NCBI GenBank assembly: GCA_022709905.1
Contig: JAKLHY010000046.1
Coordinates: forward strand, 1-37,729
Direction of reading: 5' to 3'
DNA length: 37,729 nt
Source: Verrucomicrobiota bacterium
GTDB lineage: Bacteria; Verrucomicrobiota; Verrucomicrobiia; Limisphaerales; UBA1319
Below the pieces are notes generated by a model that worked only from the letters and a program-made list of their open reading frames with translations, did not search any database and was not told the origin of the DNA. Positions 9,953 through 18,425 of the stretch are shown here, one piece after another. Numbering within the stretch: position 1 is the first letter of the stretch; the number at the start of each line of letters is the position of its first letter. A program made the translations under genes and the position numbers.

Positions 9953-12900
9953 CTATTCGACTAATCGCAGTCGATAGAAGCGTTTCTTGGTATCGGGCAT
10001 CAGGATAGAGAGAGACTCGTTTGTTCGATTGGCTTTGACCAGGTAATTGCCGGGTTCCCAGATGGGGTGGACACAGTCGGGCGTTCGCTCGAGGCGATAA
10101 TACCAGCCCGGTATCGCTTGCCAGGAAAGGCGAAGATACCCGTCCCCCACGGATTCCAAACCGAGGATGGTCGGAGTTTGGGGCTCAACGACCACCCGGA
10201 TTTCTCTTTGCCGGTGTTCGGACAGAGGCAGCGTGAACGAGGTCGCCGCACCTTTGGCGATGATTCGATGCGGCAGCGAAATCCAGGAGGAGTTTTCCCC
10301 GTTTTCCCGGCATTCAAATCCGTATTCGAGGCCCGGCACCGATTCCCACGTCAAGATGACACTTCCATCATAGAGATAGGTCCAGGAGGTTATGCGGGCA
10401 AACAGGGACATCCCGGCTGATTTGTTCGCGGCCTCAGGCGTTGGCGGCATCAGATGCACCAGATCCTCACTGCCATCAGGCCATCGGCCCAGGCTGCATC
10501 CGTTCCATTGCGGCCGAAACTCAACGGCGTCCACCACTGTTTCCTCCGGATTCTGAAGGATAACAACGTCTCCTCCTTGCGAAAGATCCAAAGGAAGGGC
10601 ATTCAGCCTGCCATCTCCGGACGTTGACGGACGCGCTTCTAACATTTTAATTCGCAGATAATCCGAGGGCGCCAAAACGATGCCCTCGCCGAAGACGAAC
10701 GCCTGATCCGGAGTTCGACAGCCCGCCATCCGGTATCCCTCGAGATCGACCGCGTTTGTGCTCGAATTGTAGAGCTCGATCCAGCCTTCGAGATCGTGGG
10801 ATGATCGAACGGGTTCGGGAGACTTAAGGTCCAGAAAGCACTCATTGATTCTAATGCCGATGGCGTCCGGGTTCGGTGCGATTTCATAACGCTCGGAGAC
10901 CAGTCCGGACCACTTGGCGTGCAGGGGAGGGCAGCCTGGCCGATACTCGTGGCGGTGCTCGGGTTCAAAGATGCGGGCCTGGAACTGCGCCGAGGCGGTG
11001 AGCCGCAAGGCGTTTGTATATAACAGGGCCGACGCGGCTATCCCACCGCCCGGCTCGCGAGGATCCGACCCGTCGACGGTGTAATAGATCGAAGCTCCCG
11101 CCGGGCCTTTCAGGAGCAGGGAAAAACCGGCCATGACCTTTTGTGAGGGCAGGCTGAACCGGGGTCGATCGACGAAATGTTCGTCGATAAAACTCAATCG
11201 ATCTGTCAACCATGTTTTTAAGGCTTCGACCTCGCTTGAGTAACTCCCGTGCAAGGGGCTCATCGAAAAAGGCCAGCGGCGGACCTCGCGCGGTTGAGCT
11301 TGCCAGAGAGCGCCGGCGAGTCTGTCCACCAACGTGAACAGGTGATGGGTTGAAAACGCTCCATCCCGCAGTGCCTGCCAGCGATCGCCGTAGCGCTGCC
11401 AGAAATCCGGATCTCGGAACAACGGCTCCCACCAGGGATGCTGAAACACCAGGGAACTCGGAATGAAGTTGGCGCTCACCCAGGAGCGGGGATTGGCGTC
11501 GTGGCCGTCCCGGGAGCCGAGGGCGCGGTCAAAATCCCATATCGGCCCGAAGACCAACTTGCCGCCTTGGGCCTTATGGAAGTAAGTGCTCAATCCCAGC
11601 GCATCGATGTTGTAGGCGAGGACATTGAGCAGGTGATGGTCTATCCAGGATTCGAGGTCAATGAACTGGGCGTAGCCGATAGCGGGATCCCGCCAGTCGG
11701 CGCCGTTCAACGTTTCGTCGAACAGGTTCAGGTAATCCCGGATGTAATCGCGTTGCGGTTTCCATTGGGGCAGGAGCATATGCGCCTCGTCCGGGTCATC
11801 CCAGAGCACCGGCGCCGGCAGCCTGCCGATCTTCATGCCCCACTCGCCGGGATCGAGATGGTCCAATTTGAGGAGGTAATCGCCGGTCAGCTCGGGAGGT
11901 TCCTGATGCCAAGGTTCTATTTTGTTGATGGCCACTCGATGTTTGCCGCGTTTGATCCGCTCGGCTAGGATGTAGATCCCCTGGTAATCATGGCCCAGCA
12001 ACGGACCCTCGCCCGAGTGGTAGAATAATTCCACAAACCGCGTTCGGGGCGCATAACGCCCGATATCATTGCTCAGTTGGAACATGAACGGATTATGAAT
12101 CATGATCGGCTCGAGGAACCTCGGGGCCAGAAGCGCCCAATCGGAGTCGGAGGGCATGCCCAAGGTGCTTAAGTCCAGGTCCCTGCCATATTCGTCGCGC
12201 CATTCCAGGTTGAGGCTTCGCTTCGGATCCGATGCGGTGCTGGTGCCTCGCAGCCGGATCCCGGCGCGGGATTCGAGCTGAACCGAATGATCAAGGCGGG
12301 TGACGCCTTGGTCCGGTTCCCACAACATGGCATAGACCGATTGGTATTCGGTTTTTGGCACGCGATCCGGTCCCGGCTTTTGCAGAAGGACGACCGGGAG
12401 ATCCGAGCGGAAGCCACGCGTGGTCGGATTCAGGGCGACATAACAGGCGCTGCATGGAGGACCGGGCGTTCCGTCCTCCTTGAATGCGCGGGCCCGGATG
12501 ATTGTGGTGTTGGTGATCAGCAACGGCGCCTCGTAATGCGCGGACTTGAGGGTCGGGATGGTATCGTCCAGGGTATAATAGATCACCGCACCGGCGGTCA
12601 TCGGTTCCAGGCTGAGGAGGAAATTGTCTCGGAATGCACCGCTAGGCCGGCTGAATGCGATCTCGGGAGCAAAACCAGCCCCGCGATAGGGATTGGGCTT
12701 GCCCGGAGTCGGCTTGTCAAAGAAAACCACCGAGTCGGGATCGCCTTCCGCCCGCCCGCAGGACCGATTCCGCTGTTGGACTGGATATTGAGGGCTGAAT
12801 TCTGACACGATGGTTTTGCCGTCTGATCCAATCAGCGCCAGGTATTCGCCTTCTGTGTTCAGCTTGAAATTGGCATGCAAGGGATGATTCCCCAGGGCGC

Positions 12901-14032
12901 GGTCTTTGCCGGACGCATGAATCACCAAATAATCCTCAGGGAGCAATGTGTAATTCGGCAGACGCCAACGGGTCAGGTTGGTTGGGTTGTCGGTCAAATA
13001 CCATCCGTCCAGGTTGACCGGTCCCGATCCTCCGTTCCTGAGTTCAATCCAGTCCCCATAGTCACCGTCCTCATCCGCGTAAGAGTCCTGGTTCACCGCC
13101 ATAAACTCGTTGATCATCACCCGGGCCGCGGAAAGGGCGGGATCCAGCAGATACGACCAGTTCTCCGCCTCGAAAAGCTTGAGTTGTTCGATTTTTCCGC
13201 AGATCCCATGGTCGACAATCCAGGTCAGGGACACGGGGCCAGGTGTGAGATTCGTAAACCCATAGATGAATTGGACGGGGCTGACTTCACGAAAACTGGT
13301 GGCATAACTGCCGTTGGCTTGCAGATCGTTAATGTCCACTCCCGTTACCTGTTGATCAAAAAACACCTCGACGGTCTTCAAATCCCCAACCGTCGTTCCC
13401 GCATCAGGAATGACTGCGGCTATCCGAGGCGGTTTTTCATTGCTTTGCACTGTTATCCGGGCATGGATCAAAAAAGGATGTTCCTCGGGAGACGCCAGAG
13501 GCGCCGCCTGCAATGCCAGCACGTTTGCCCCGGGATACAAATAGGCCGATGGCGTCGGGATCGGCAGGACGTGTTCTTGAGTGGCCTCCGACTCCGAAAG
13601 GCCCTCAGCCACTCGCGCTGAGAGTCCAGAGTCTTCCAGGGTCATGTTGAAGCGGACCACCTCCACCCCATTCAGCCACGCGACCCAACCTCCCCGGCAT
13701 GTGACCCGGAGTTCCATCGCCGTCACCGCCGCCGGATTCCGCACCACAAATGGTTTCAGCAGGCAAAGCCGATGCTCGGACTTCTCCATTCCCGCTAGCC
13801 GGGTCCCATTCGTCAGGTCGGAATTGTGAAATGGCATCAGGCCAGTCGCCCACCCAATCGCGGTAAAACCGGGCAGAATCCATACTGACGATGGCATCGT
13901 TAGGCTCGGATCATACCACCATCGGGTTTCCTCCCCTCCTGATTCGTCCGTTCCTTCGGTCAGGAACGTTGCCAGCACCGTTCCCCAGCATAACAACCCC
14001 ATCAGCAGCATCCTGTTGCGTCTATATAACAT
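9953..14032 (-). CDS. Giant exported CotH-like protein with lamin-tail and chitobiase-type modules
   Basis: About 1359 residues from ATG 14032, which starts a classic signal peptide (MLYRRNRMLLMGLLCWGTVL). A TTG at 14107 would extend the frame but hides the signal internally. Domains: N-terminal beta-sandwich; lamin-tail at about 300-380 (RVMINEFMAVNQ, GDWIELRNGG); chitobiase/beta-hexosaminidase C-terminal-like module at about 480-515 (YYTLDDTIPT); CotH-like region at about 540-850 (GIRLRGTSTASDPKRSLNLE, GPIWDFDRALGS); second chitobiase-like module at about 980-1020 (YYTVDGSDPRE); second lamin-tail at about 1055-1130 (RINECF, GWIELYNSS); final module ending FYRLRLVE. CotH-family proteins include spore-coat and other atypical kinases. 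Here the role is probably on the cell surface or in secreted cellulosome-like assemblies, but this is inference. It is the first gene of the three-gene minus-strand group. Confidence 0.82.
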   Translation of the reverse strand: MLYRRNRMLLMGLLCWGTVLATFLTEGTDESGGEETRWWYDPSLTMPSSVWILPGFTAIGWATGLMPFHNSDLTNGTRLAGMEKSEHRLCLLKPFVVRNPAAVTAMELRVTCRGGWVAWLNGVEVVRFNMTLEDSGLSARVAEGLSESEATQEHVLPIPTPSAYLYPGANVLALQAAPLASPEEHPFLIHARITVQSNEKPPRIAAVIPDAGTTVGDLKTVEVFFDQQVTGVDINDLQANGSYATSFREVSPVQFIYGFTNLTPGPVSLTWIVDHGICGKIEQLKLFEAENWSYLLDPALSAARVMINEFMAVNQDSYADEDGDYGDWIELRNGGSGPVNLDGWYLTDNPTNLTRWRLPNYTLLPEDYLVIHASGKDRALGNHPLHANFKLNTEGEYLALIGSDGKTIVSEFSPQYPVQQRNRSCGRAEGDPDSVVFFDKPTPGKPNPYRGAGFAPEIAFSRPSGAFRDNFLLSLEPMTAGAVIYYTLDDTIPTLKSAHYEAPLLITNTTIIRARAFKEDGTPGPPCSACYVALNPTTRGFRSDLPVVLLQKPGPDRVPKTEYQSVYAMLWEPDQGVTRLDHSVQLESRAGIRLRGTSTASDPKRSLNLEWRDEYGRDLDLSTLGMPSDSDWALLAPRFLEPIMIHNPFMFQLSNDIGRYAPRTRFVELFYHSGEGPLLGHDYQGIYILAERIKRGKHRVAINKIEPWHQEPPELTGDYLLKLDHLDPGEWGMKIGRLPAPVLWDDPDEAHMLLPQWKPQRDYIRDYLNLFDETLNGADWRDPAIGYAQFIDLESWIDHHLLNVLAYNIDALGLSTYFHKAQGGKLVFGPIWDFDRALGSRDGHDANPRSWVSANFIPSSLVFQHPWWEPLFRDPDFWQRYGDRWQALRDGAFSTHHLFTLVDRLAGALWQAQPREVRRWPFSMSPLHGSYSSEVEALKTWLTDRLSFIDEHFVDRPRFSLPSQKVMAGFSLLLKGPAGASIYYTVDGSDPREPGGGIAASALLYTNALRLTASAQFQARIFEPEHRHEYRPGCPPLHAKWSGLVSERYEIAPNPDAIGIRINECFLDLKSPEPVRSSHDLEGWIELYNSSTNAVDLEGYRMAGCRTPDQAFVFGEGIVLAPSDYLRIKMLEARPSTSGDGRLNALPLDLSQGGDVVILQNPEETVVDAVEFRPQWNGCSLGRWPDGSEDLVHLMPPTPEAANKSAGMSLFARITSWTYLYDGSVILTWESVPGLEYGFECRENGENSSWISLPHRIIAKGAATSFTLPLSEHRQREIRVVVEPQTPTILGLESVGDGYLRLSWQAIPGWYYRLERTPDCVHPIWEPGNYLVKANRTNESLSILMPDTKKRFYRLRLVE

Positions 14033-14121
14033 ATTTATAATGAAATAAATGAGCGGCTTTCCAGTCCTTCCTTCATCTGGATCCTTGCGTGCATATGTTG
14101 TTTTCAACGACCCTGTCTATC

Positions 14122-14136
14122 GTTCGTATCACGAAC
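14122..14136. promoter_or_regulatory. Possible operator dyad between divergent genes
   Basis: GTTCGT at 14122-14127 and ACGAAC at 14131-14136 are perfect inverse complements around ATC. The dyad lies 90 bases upstream of the chosen start of the giant CotH-like gene and 160 bases upstream of the O-methyltransferase start, in an AT-rich divergent intergenic stretch. This is a typical place and size for a dimeric repressor site, but no regulator is identified. Confidence 0.3.
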
Positions 14137-14296
14137 TGGATTATTTTACACTTCTCGGTGTCTTCCTGTAACGCATTTTATTAAGCAATTTCAGTGCCGA
14201 TCGACTTCGGGTTCTCTTTGAGCTTGAAAAGGATCTCGCGTCCGATCAGATTGCGTCTCCAAGATCTGCCGCCCACGATGCGGCAGCCAAACGAAT

Positions 14297-14941
14297 ATGA
14301 AGAATCGATGGATATTTGCCGTTGTTTTGACCTTCCTGGGTTTTTTCGGCCTTCAGAGGGGGCTGGCTGCCGAGAAACCCAAAATGAGCGAAATCGATCG
14401 TGAAAAGTATATTCGGGAGTTTAGACGGACGGGACTCAACACTACACCGGGGGATGCGATGATGCTTCGGATACTGGTGGAAAGCGCCAAGTGCAAGCGG
14501 GGGGTTGAGGTGGGATCGGCGACGGGATACGGCGCCATGAACATGGGCATTGCGTTCGAGCGCAATGGTGGCCAACTGATTACCGTCGACATTGATCCGG
14601 AGATGGTCCGAAAGACTCGGGAGAATCTGGCGAAGATGGGACTCGAAAAGACCGTGTCCGTTGTTGAGGGCGACGCCCTCCAGGTTTTGCCCAAACTCGA
14701 GGGCGAGTTCGACTTTGTGTTTTTGGACGCGTTGAAACGGGATTATCTCAAGTACTTTCAGATGCTGAGTCCCAAGTTAAAGAAAGGGGCGGTGATTGTT
14801 GCCGATAACGTCATTCAAAGCGCCGGAGAAATGCGCGATTTTCTGGCCTTTTTTGAGAACAATCCTGATTACGACTCGGTGACGATCCGGGCTTCGATGG
14901 AAAAGAATGACGGGATGCTGATCGCTTACAAACTAAAGTAG
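14297..14941 (+). CDS. Exported class I SAM-dependent O-methyltransferase
   Basis: 214 residues. The C-terminal 175 residues match the catechol/caffeoyl-CoA O-methyltransferase type. They contain a SAM-binding loop VEVGSATGYGAMNMG (about 74-88), an acidic strand-2 end ITVDIDPEM (about 99-107), a GDAL motif, and the metal-site motifs FLDALKRDYLKYF and VIVADNV. In front sits a clear Sec-type signal, MKNRWIFAVVLTFLGFFGLQ then RGLAAEKP. Export is unusual because SAM is cytoplasmic; the segment could instead be a membrane anchor with the enzyme inside. No Shine-Dalgarno site is obvious, but the signal peptide supports this start. The stop overlaps the convergent HAD gene by 9 bases. The substrate is unknown. 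Confidence 0.8.
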   Translation: MKNRWIFAVVLTFLGFFGLQRGLAAEKPKMSEIDREKYIREFRRTGLNTTPGDAMMLRILVESAKCKRGVEVGSATGYGAMNMGIAFERNGGQLITVDIDPEMVRKTRENLAKMGLEKTVSVVEGDALQVLPKLEGEFDFVFLDALKRDYLKYFQMLSPKLKKGAVIVADNVIQSAGEMRDFLAFFENNPDYDSVTIRASMEKNDGMLIAYKLK

Positions 14942-15541
14942 GCCGGTCTTGCGGATGAGCTGCAGGCTGGTTTCGGGGTCTTCGTGGACAATCCCTTGCC
15001 AGCCGCGTTGCCGGCCGGCCTCGACATTTTCCGACCGGTCATCCAGATAAAGGACTTCATGACCGGCGAATCCGGAGACTTTTTCCAGCGCTTCATAGAT
15101 CCGGAAATCCGGTTTCATGGCCTTGTGTTCGTAGGAGTAAATATAGCCGGTGAAATGGCTGAAAAAGGGGAACGATTGCCGGATATGATTCACGGCGAGC
15201 TCGTTGGTATTGGAGAAGATATAGGTGGGACACCCTTTCTGGCGCAGTTGGGCCTGGGCTGCGACCATCGGCTCGATGGGCGAGAAAATATCGCTGAAGA
15301 TGCGGCCGAATTCGGCCTGGGTTCCTTGGAAGCCGGTGGCGGCTTGCACTCGTTGAAAGAAGGTGTCGGTCGTAATCCTGCCGCTTTCGTAATCGTAGAT
15401 CAGCGGAGAACGCTGGATGACATCCTGGATGGCTTCGGCGTTGAGGGTGGATCGCGGCGCCATGCGTCGCGCGGCGATTCCAAAGTCGAAATCAACGAGC
15501 ACTTTGCCCAGATCGAACACGATAATTCGAGGACAGGTCAT
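14933..15541 (-). CDS. HAD-superfamily hydrolase (IA variant 3, YihX-like phosphatase)
   Basis: 202 residues. The first motif is IIVFDLGKVLVDFDF, where the usual DxD nucleophile pair appears as D-L-G and G sits where the second Asp often is, as in the YihX/variant-3 group. Motif II is YIFSNTNELA, the conserved Lys is in the HKAMKPD region, and motif IV is EVLYLDDRSENVEAG. Members dephosphorylate sugar phosphates such as glucose-1-phosphate or flavin nucleotides; the substrate here is not set. The start ATG overlaps the recR stop in an ATGA arrangement, so translation is probably coupled to recR. It is the last gene of the ffs-dnaX-ybaB-recR block. Confidence 0.85.
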   Translation of the reverse strand: MTCPRIIVFDLGKVLVDFDFGIAARRMAPRSTLNAEAIQDVIQRSPLIYDYESGRITTDTFFQRVQAATGFQGTQAEFGRIFSDIFSPIEPMVAAQAQLRQKGCPTYIFSNTNELAVNHIRQSFPFFSHFTGYIYSYEHKAMKPDFRIYEALEKVSGFAGHEVLYLDDRSENVEAGRQRGWQGIVHEDPETSLQLIRKTGLL

Positions 15542-16152
15542 AGAGATTCCTGATCGATCAACCGCCGGCCTTCAATGGCGCGGCTCAAGGTCAGTTCGTC
15601 GGCAAACTCCAGACCGGAGCCCACCGGCAGGCCCTGGGCGATTTGAGACACTCGCAGTCCGAGGCTTTGCAGGCGTTTAGCCAGATAATGACTGGTCGCA
15701 TCGCCTTCCACATCCGAGCCCAAAGCTAGGATCACCTCGCGAACTGTCTTGTGTCGCAGCCGTTCTTCGAGGGAATTGACCTGCAAGTCTTCCGGTCCGA
15801 TGCCATTGACCGGGGAGATCTTCCCTCCCAAAACATGATAGAGGCCGCGATAGACGGCTGACTTTTCAATGTTGAAAACGTCGGTGGCCCGTTCCACGAC
15901 ACAAATCATTGCGGCCTCACGTCTTGGATCGCCGCAGATGACGCACGGATCCTGGTCTGTCAAGACTCCGCATACCGGGCACGCATGGATCTTCTCCCGG
16001 GCCCGGGTCAGTTGGCCGGCCAGACCGCTGACGAACGAGGGATCGGCCTGCGCCAGGTACAGAGCCAGGCGCTCCGCCGAACGCGGTCCGATCCCCGGCA
16101 AACGCCGCAGGGCGGCCGTCAGCTCGCGCACAGGCTCTGGATAGTCAGCCAC
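15538..16152 (-). CDS. recR: Recombination mediator protein RecR
   Basis: 204 residues, the normal length for RecR (about 200). It has the N-terminal helix-hairpin-helix (LRRLPGIGPRSAERLALYL, about 15-33), a four-Cys zinc finger (CPVC then CVIC, about 58-73), and a Toprim domain with ICVVERATDVFNIEKS and ALGSDVEGDATSHYL (about 83-165). RecR works with RecO and RecF to load RecA onto SSB-coated gaps in recombinational repair. It lies about 55 bases downstream of ybaB and overlaps the HAD gene by 4 bases. The order dnaX-ybaB-recR is widespread in bacteria and supports the call. Confidence 0.97.
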   Translation of the reverse strand: MADYPEPVRELTAALRRLPGIGPRSAERLALYLAQADPSFVSGLAGQLTRAREKIHACPVCGVLTDQDPCVICGDPRREAAMICVVERATDVFNIEKSAVYRGLYHVLGGKISPVNGIGPEDLQVNSLEERLRHKTVREVILALGSDVEGDATSHYLAKRLQSLGLRVSQIAQGLPVGSGLEFADELTLSRAIEGRRLIDQESL

Positions 16153-16206
16153 GGCTGGATCTGCGCTTTGACAGAGATATCAAGGTTTCAATGGCAGAAA
16201 CCGGAT

Positions 16207-16518
16207 TCAGGCCAGACCCGGAATGCTCAGGCCCGAGGTCACTTTCCCCATTTCCGAGTTGGAGATTTCCTCCGCCTGCTTCAGCGCGTTGTTCACCGCC
16301 GAGAGAATCATATCCTCGAGCAACTGGGCATCCGACGGATTGACCGCTTGGGGATCGATTTTGATGGAACTGATCAACCGGTTGCAGGTGGCCACGACTT
16401 TCACCGCTCCGCCCCCGCTGGTGGCCTCCACGGTGCGTGCGGCCAGACTGGCCTGGACTTCTTCCATCTGCCGCTGAATACGCGCGGCCTGTTTCATGAG
16501 TTTGCCTATGCTCGACAT
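16207..16518 (-). CDS. ybaB: YbaB/EbfC nucleoid-associated protein
   Basis: 103 residues, typical of the YbaB/EbfC family (about 100-110). It has the expected helix-strand layout: an N-terminal helix with KLMKQAARIQRQMEEVQASL, the strand region VEATSGGGAVKVVATCNRLI, and a C-terminal helix DMILSAVNNALKQAEEISNS. The protein forms a dimer that binds DNA and is often encoded between dnaX and recR, as here. The gap to dnaX is about 63 bases and contains a GCGGGAT/ATCCCCGC palindrome, so co-transcription is likely though not proven. Confidence 0.95.
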   Translation of the reverse strand: MSSIGKLMKQAARIQRQMEEVQASLAARTVEATSGGGAVKVVATCNRLISSIKIDPQAVNPSDAQLLEDMILSAVNNALKQAEEISNSEMGKVTSGLSIPGLA

Positions 16519-16564
16519 ATCCTTTGGACTGGTTTGGTGTTCTCTAGATCGACTGCATTGGAAA

Positions 16565-16580
16565 GCGGGATCATCCCCGC
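16565..16580. repeat. Short palindrome between dnaX and ybaB
   Basis: GCGGGATCATCCCCGC forms a nearly perfect hairpin in the 63-base gap between the ybaB start and the dnaX stop. It closely resembles the palindrome at 31829-31844 and looks like one copy of a dispersed intergenic family. It has no T-run, so it is not a typical terminator. Confidence 0.5.
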
Positions 16581-16581
16581 C

Positions 16582-18375
16582 CTAATTTTGAGGTTGAACC
16601 CCCGCAATCTGACCCTTGAAAATTTCGAGGGCTTTGTTGATGAGCGGATCGTTCTTAAAATCTTCCGCCCTCGGGGCCACGAGGGGGGCTGGTTTGGTTT
16701 TTTCTGGGGCCTTGGTTGCGGGCGGACGGCTGGGGGGGGGGGCCGGTGCGGTCGCTGCGGGTGGGACGATCGGAGCCGGGGCGGACGGCAAAGAGGCCGG
16801 AGGAAGTTCTTTCAGCTCCACAAACTTGATCTGGGCCTCTCCCAGGCCGATTTCTTTCAGCTTGGTCGCGATCAGGTTCCGGTTTCGTGTATTGTTTAAC
16901 AGCTCGATTTGGTCTGCAAGCTCGGGGTGGAAACCTGCCGTCAAGACCTGCCTTTCCCAGGAGACAGGCTCGATTTGGGTGAGATAACCCCGCACGAACG
17001 GGCTGGTGGCGCCCACCGTGTCGAGCAGTTGGGACCAGATTTGCGAAAGATCCGCGGGAGAGGAGGCCGACGGTTTCAATGGGGCGGCCGCTGGCGCAAG
17101 GTTCTCGGCGGGCACGGGAACTGGAAGGGCCTGCCCGACAGGCATGTCCCCCGAAGGGCCTGCGGACGAGCTAACCGCAGGCGTGCGAGGGACCGAAGGC
17201 AGCGGGCGGGGGGAGACAGCAGTGTCAGAGACTGTGGTCTCACGCAATTGCCGCAGCCGGGTTAGCAGTTGATCAATGGAAACCGCATTGCGCGCTTCCG
17301 CCGCCTGAAGCAGGCCGACCTCGATGGCGATCCTCTTGGAGACGCTGTCTCTCAGGCGCCCTTCGCAATCGACCAGGCTCTGCAGGATCCGTGTGACTCC
17401 GTCCCAGGAGACCTGTTGGCTCTGATCGGCCAGCACGGCTGCGTCCGCTTCGATGACTTCGAGGACTTGGGGATCGTCTGGCAGGGCTTTGCGCAACAGC
17501 AGACTCCGAAAATGTGCCAGCAAATCGGCCACGAGACGGCTCAAGTCTTTGCCATTTTTTACCAGGTCATTCAGGAGAGACAGGATTTTGCCGGTGTTTC
17601 CATCCAACACGGCCTGGGCCATGGCGTGGATTTGGCCGCGCGCCGTTAACCCGAACATCGAAAGGACATCGGACTCCACAATCTGACGTCCGCAGAAACT
17701 GATCAATTGATCCAGGGTCGACTCGGCGTCCCGCATGCAGCCTTCGGCGCCGCGGGCGATGGCCTGGAGGGCGGCGTCTTCAACCGTCACATGTTCTTCT
17801 CCCGCAATGTAGCCCAGGTGTTTTACAATCAAGGGCACCGGGATGCGTCTTAAGTCAAAGCGTTGGCAGCGCGACAAGATTGTGGCGAGGACCTTGTCCG
17901 GTTCGGTGGTGGCGAACATGAACTTCACATGCGCAGGAGGCTCTTCGAGGGTCTTCAGCAAGGCGTTAAAGGCCTCCTTCGTCAGCATGTGAACTTCGTC
18001 GATAATGTAGATCTTGAACTTGGAATTGGCCGGGGCGTATTTGACCGTCTCCCGCAGTTCCCGGACTTCCTCAATGCCGCGGTTACTGGCTCCGTCGATT
18101 TCCAGCACATCCAAAGACCGGCCTTCACTGATTTCGACGCAACGGGGATCATCGGATTCGAAGTCAACCCGGGGGCCATTGGAGCAGTTCAGGCACTTGG
18201 CGAAGATGCGGGCGATGGTGGTTTTGCCGGTGCCCCGAGGGCCGACAAACAGGTAGGCATGGGCAATCCGGTTCTGGGCAATCGCATTCGCCAGGGTTTG
18301 CGTGACATGATCCTGTCCGACCACGTCGGCAAACCGCTGCGGACGATATTTTCGAGCTATGACCTGATATGCCAT
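16582..18375 (-). CDS. dnaX: DNA polymerase III subunit gamma/tau (clamp loader)
   Basis: 597 residues. It starts MAYQVIARKYRPQRFADVVG, the standard DnaX N-terminus. Walker A is GPRGTGKTT (about 45-53), Walker B/DExH is IYIIDEVHML, sensor 1 is FMFATTEPDKV and the Arg-finger region is ILSRCQRFDLR. DnaX loads the beta clamp and, as tau, bridges the two polymerase cores. The zinc-finger segment is unusual: after CLNC only one further Cys follows (DDPRC), so the usual four-Cys site is incomplete. The C-terminal third is Pro/Ala-rich and carries an 11-C tract at 16732-16742, then a conserved-looking tail with DPLINKALEIFKGQI. The gene sits 55 bases downstream of the SRP RNA and leads the dnaX-ybaB-recR group. 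Confidence 0.97.
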   Translation of the reverse strand: MAYQVIARKYRPQRFADVVGQDHVTQTLANAIAQNRIAHAYLFVGPRGTGKTTIARIFAKCLNCSNGPRVDFESDDPRCVEISEGRSLDVLEIDGASNRGIEEVRELRETVKYAPANSKFKIYIIDEVHMLTKEAFNALLKTLEEPPAHVKFMFATTEPDKVLATILSRCQRFDLRRIPVPLIVKHLGYIAGEEHVTVEDAALQAIARGAEGCMRDAESTLDQLISFCGRQIVESDVLSMFGLTARGQIHAMAQAVLDGNTGKILSLLNDLVKNGKDLSRLVADLLAHFRSLLLRKALPDDPQVLEVIEADAAVLADQSQQVSWDGVTRILQSLVDCEGRLRDSVSKRIAIEVGLLQAAEARNAVSIDQLLTRLRQLRETTVSDTAVSPRPLPSVPRTPAVSSSAGPSGDMPVGQALPVPVPAENLAPAAAPLKPSASSPADLSQIWSQLLDTVGATSPFVRGYLTQIEPVSWERQVLTAGFHPELADQIELLNNTRNRNLIATKLKEIGLGEAQIKFVELKELPPASLPSAPAPIVPPAATAPAPPPSRPPATKAPEKTKPAPLVAPRAEDFKNDPLINKALEIFKGQIAGVQPQN

Positions 18376-18425
18376 CGGGCGCCTTCACGACCTGGCAAGC
18401 GGAACCTGCACTCGCTTGTCGGCGG

